Source: Bactrocera neohumeralis
Lineage: Eukaryota > Arthropoda > Insecta > Diptera > Tephritidae
Direction: 5' to 3'
DNA length: 64,000 bases
NCBI RefSeq assembly: GCF_024586455.1
Contig: NC_065922.1
Span: 37,940,089 to 38,004,088 of the forward strand
The notes beneath the pieces are model-generated. The model was not told where the DNA came from, did not search any database, and saw only the letters and a list, made by a program, of their open reading frames with translations. Below are positions 61,300-64,000 of the stretch, piece by piece. Made by a program: the position numbers and the translations under genes. Position 1 is the first letter of the stretch, and each line of letters starts with the position of its first letter.

Positions 61300-62301
61300 T
61301 TCGTTTTGAACTTAATGTGATATGGTGAGTTTGTTAGATGAATTATTGAGCAGTGAAGGCAGTGCTCGCTGAAGTTCTGGTCTTTTTCATTGCGCTCATG
61401 GTGAATAGAATTCGTTGTGCTTTGCTAGGCGAAACACACATGTAATTGGAAGTTGCGATAACTAACGGTTTAATAGTGTATGTTTTTTTTTTCGTTCGTG
61501 TGTTATGGAAATAAAATAAGTTTAGAGTGCATAAATGGAAATATAAAGCTATGAATTTAAACTTTTCGGCAATTGATAACTAATGCAAATGCTTTGCTGT
61601 GTATTCCCAAATGCTAGGACATAAAGCGGCAGCAATTAAATTGCAAACGAAGTATATGTGTGGTTTCTTATAAAAAACATAAGCGAAATGAAAATAAAAT
61701 ATCCAGTTCTGGTGCATACAATATATTCCATAATTAAAGGCTGCAAATGAAGAAAAGCAAGAAAAGGACGTGAAGTTTCTAAGTATTAGTTTGTGATTGT
61801 AACTGTGTAAATTCAGTGCAGTTGTGTTAATAATTCAGTGTCAATTGTTGTTGCTCTGCTTGTGAATCTGGCGAGTCGCTCGCGCCCACACAAAGTCGAC
61901 GCGCTGCACTTACACGCATGCTTTTTTACCTGAACGCTGTCACTGACAAGTGTTTGTGCCTGTGAGTAATACGAGCGGGTTAATGCCGTTACTGCGCAAA
62001 CAGGCAGGTGTGCCATACGAGATGCTGTTGTTGCCAGTTTTAATATCAATTAAAATAATAACGAAGTTTTTGAAAACAAGGAATTGGAAATAATCATAAA
62101 TGTGTATATAAATTAAATGCTTTTCCGACCTGTGAATCCAAAGTAATATCCACTTTTCCAAGTTCACTATAACTTCACCTCTGCTATGCTGCCAAGTACA
62201 GTAGCAGCAACAAGAACAACAATACTAATAACAACCGACATTTGCAGTTCAATAAATCCATACAGACATACAAGTACAATAAAACCAGGAAGCAAGCAGC
62301 C
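61300..62301 (+). other. probable promoter/5' leader of the right-hand gene
   Basis: Non-repetitive sequence upstream of the 62302 ATG, with CAACAA and ACAAGAACAACAA leader-like words near 62205-62240. Several short upstream ATGs are present. The transcription start cannot be placed from sequence alone. Confidence 0.3.
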
Positions 62302-62455
62302 ATGGAGGAAAGCGAGCGACGTTTAGAAAAAAATGTGTGCTTTTCGACAACAACAAAAACTACCCGTTATACAACTGCTGTAAAGTGCCATGGAAATTTA
62401 ATTTATGATTATAAGCGGCTGCAGTTCAATTTCTTTGTCAGCTTCCATTCTTCAG
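62302..62455 (+). CDS. first coding exon of an unidentified gene, continues beyond the window
   Basis: ATG in good context (gcagccATGG) opens 51 codons plus one base, beginning MEESERRLEKNVCF and containing YDYKRLQFNFFVSFHSS, ending at a consensus donor (CAG|GTAAGTG at 62456). Upstream, 61300-62301 resembles a leader (CAACAACAA-type words, no transposon traces). I do not recognise the protein. There is no signal peptide; a weakly hydrophobic FNFFVSF patch is near the end. The frame stays open 23 bases into the intron, so coding status is not certain. Confidence 0.4.
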
Positions 62456-64000
62456 GTAAGTGTTTGTTTGAGTGTTAGTTGGAGAATAAAATGGTAAATA
62501 TGATTTTTGTCAAATGCCATTCTTACAATATACAATGGCTGATTTTGGTTACGACGAGGGCCCTACGCTAATGACAAGCAATTTATGACCTATGAAAAAA
62601 CTATTTTTGGCTTTCAGCGTTTAAAAAATCTCTGATATTTTGACGTGAGAATTTTTGATTGAAAATTTTGAGTTTCTTGTTTTCAGTTTATTCCTCAACA
62701 TTTATACTAAATAAACAGTTTCTAACCCTTAAGAATTGAAACACACCCTCTCTTTATTTTTCCCGATCTCAGAGCGGAAATAATTTTTCCTTCCAGTTTT
62801 GTAATTTTATCTCTCGTTTCCAATGGGTTTCAACTTACTATGAATCTCCTACTCTTTTCACCATTTTTAAAGGCTTCTGCACTGACCTAATAAATATTTC
62901 TGAAATTGGTCTTCCTTCTTCAACAGTTCCAAAAAAGTTCGGTGGATCCTTCCTACCATGTCAAATTGCTGTTGCACTGATTTTCCTGCAGTAACCCAAG
63001 TTCAATTGCTCAGACTTGTGATGGCAAGAAATCTGTATAATATAATTCATAAACTGTGACCTAATGATTTGAAGAAGAAAATCACTTTACGAACTATTAG
63101 TTTACAAAGTACACGAAAACTTGAAGTTATCTCTTACAAAAAAAATTGTATCTAACTATCCAGTCATTGCAGAGGAAGATTTGGGAAATCAGCGTGGTTT
63201 CAATTTTAGAAACTTAACAATATTTTCACCCAAACAACTGATAAATTACATTAAAATAATTCAATGAAATAATTTTAGTAAGTAAGGCAAGTAAATATTT
63301 TATTCTTAATTATTGCATTTCAGAGAACTTCGCCTTCAGTAATTATGCTAAGCACACTAAACTTTAAAATATTTAAATATCTAAGTAAAGGTTATGGTAA
63401 GTATTACTTTTTCACTTTTTCACATTAAATACAAAGAATCTCATATACGTGTTTCTACCATTATTTACACTATCTTAACATTCACCGTCCTCAAAAGGCA
63501 TATACTACTTAAAAATGATAATTTACCCAACCTCAAACTTCCTTCAATCCACAAATAACAACCACAGTAATTCGGGTTTGAATTCAATATGAAGGTGATT
63601 TATTCGGTCACCTCCGGCAAATTAGTCGATTTTCCCACCTCAATGCGCTTAACACCGCCAGTTGCAACTCTGCTAAAAGTGCAAGTATACAAACACAATT
63701 GTTAATACAGATTTAGCCGTGTACAATTGGTTGCCCCTACAGTCAAATTTACAAACACCAGACTCGTGTACCACTAAACCTCAAATTAAATTAATTCAGG
63801 AAAAATATGTATATGTATTTTTTAGAATGGGTATTTTCTGAAATCCACTGAATATTCCAATATAAGAAAGTCTAACAAAATTGAGATTAACTATTGCTTT
63901 TCAGGCTACGGTATCAATATGAAGACTAAAATTAAGTTTAGTGTCCATAGTAATTCTCAAATCAACAAAGTTAAAAACATGCTCTAGTAAATAGTCTTTT
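62456..64000 (+). other. probable intron of the right-hand gene
   Basis: AT-rich non-coding sequence after the donor at 62456. I see no further convincing exon, repeat or transposase remnant before the window ends. Confidence 0.35.

Noticed and set aside
1..64000. tRNA or rRNA genes
   Set aside because: I saw no A-box/B-box pair with a plausible cloverleaf and no rRNA-like block; a tRNAscan run would be needed to exclude them firmly.

Overview
The window is nuclear DNA of a higher (schizophoran) fly. A tephritid fruit fly is my best guess, because the dispersed repeats resemble those I associate with that family; this is an inference, not an identification. Evidence: short-exon genes with GT-AG introns, AT-rich spacers with CA/TATGTA microsatellites, many mariner/Tc1 remnants and 5'-truncated non-LTR retrotransposons, and one well-conserved gene whose protein reads as fly RdgB.

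The one confident gene is rdgB (retinal degeneration B, class II phosphatidylinositol transfer protein), + strand. Fourteen coding exons between 29128 and 41994 join in frame to a predicted 1,200-residue protein: an N-terminal PITP domain (T59 and K61 present), an acidic/serine-rich linker, an FFAT motif for binding the ER protein VAP, a central region with a GDSMG motif followed by a DDHD domain, and a C-terminal LNS2 domain. A 5' leader exon starts near 28897 and carries three upstream ATGs. A poly(A) signal lies about 130 bases after the stop. A possible distant non-coding first exon ends at a donor at 8252/8253, which would make intron 1 about 20 kb.

Layout: 1-5500 holds a hairpin-ended dispersed repeat and two dead mariners. 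5500-8250 holds a GC-richer block with two perfect TGACGTCA sites, another repeat and the candidate leader exon. 8250-28900 is non-coding with Tc1/mariner relics, a MITE with a mariner nested in it, a TTCGAA-rich repeat, a 124-bp satellite of seven units, a 1.45-kb inverted-repeat element of unknown class beside a large hairpin, and two more mariners. 28897-42150 is rdgB; its introns 3, 5 and 13 carry nested transposons. 42180-44350 is an extremely AT-rich repeat array. 44350-61300 is non-coding with LINE fragments, MITEs and a Tc1-like relic. 61300-62455 looks like the 5' exon of a second, unidentified + strand gene that runs off the window.

No new molecular system is evident. The most unusual items are the unclassified inverted-repeat element with its adjacent hairpin (20848-22456), the 124-bp satellite, the retrotransposon-in-mariner nests inside rdgB introns, and the choice of rdgB C-terminal exons.
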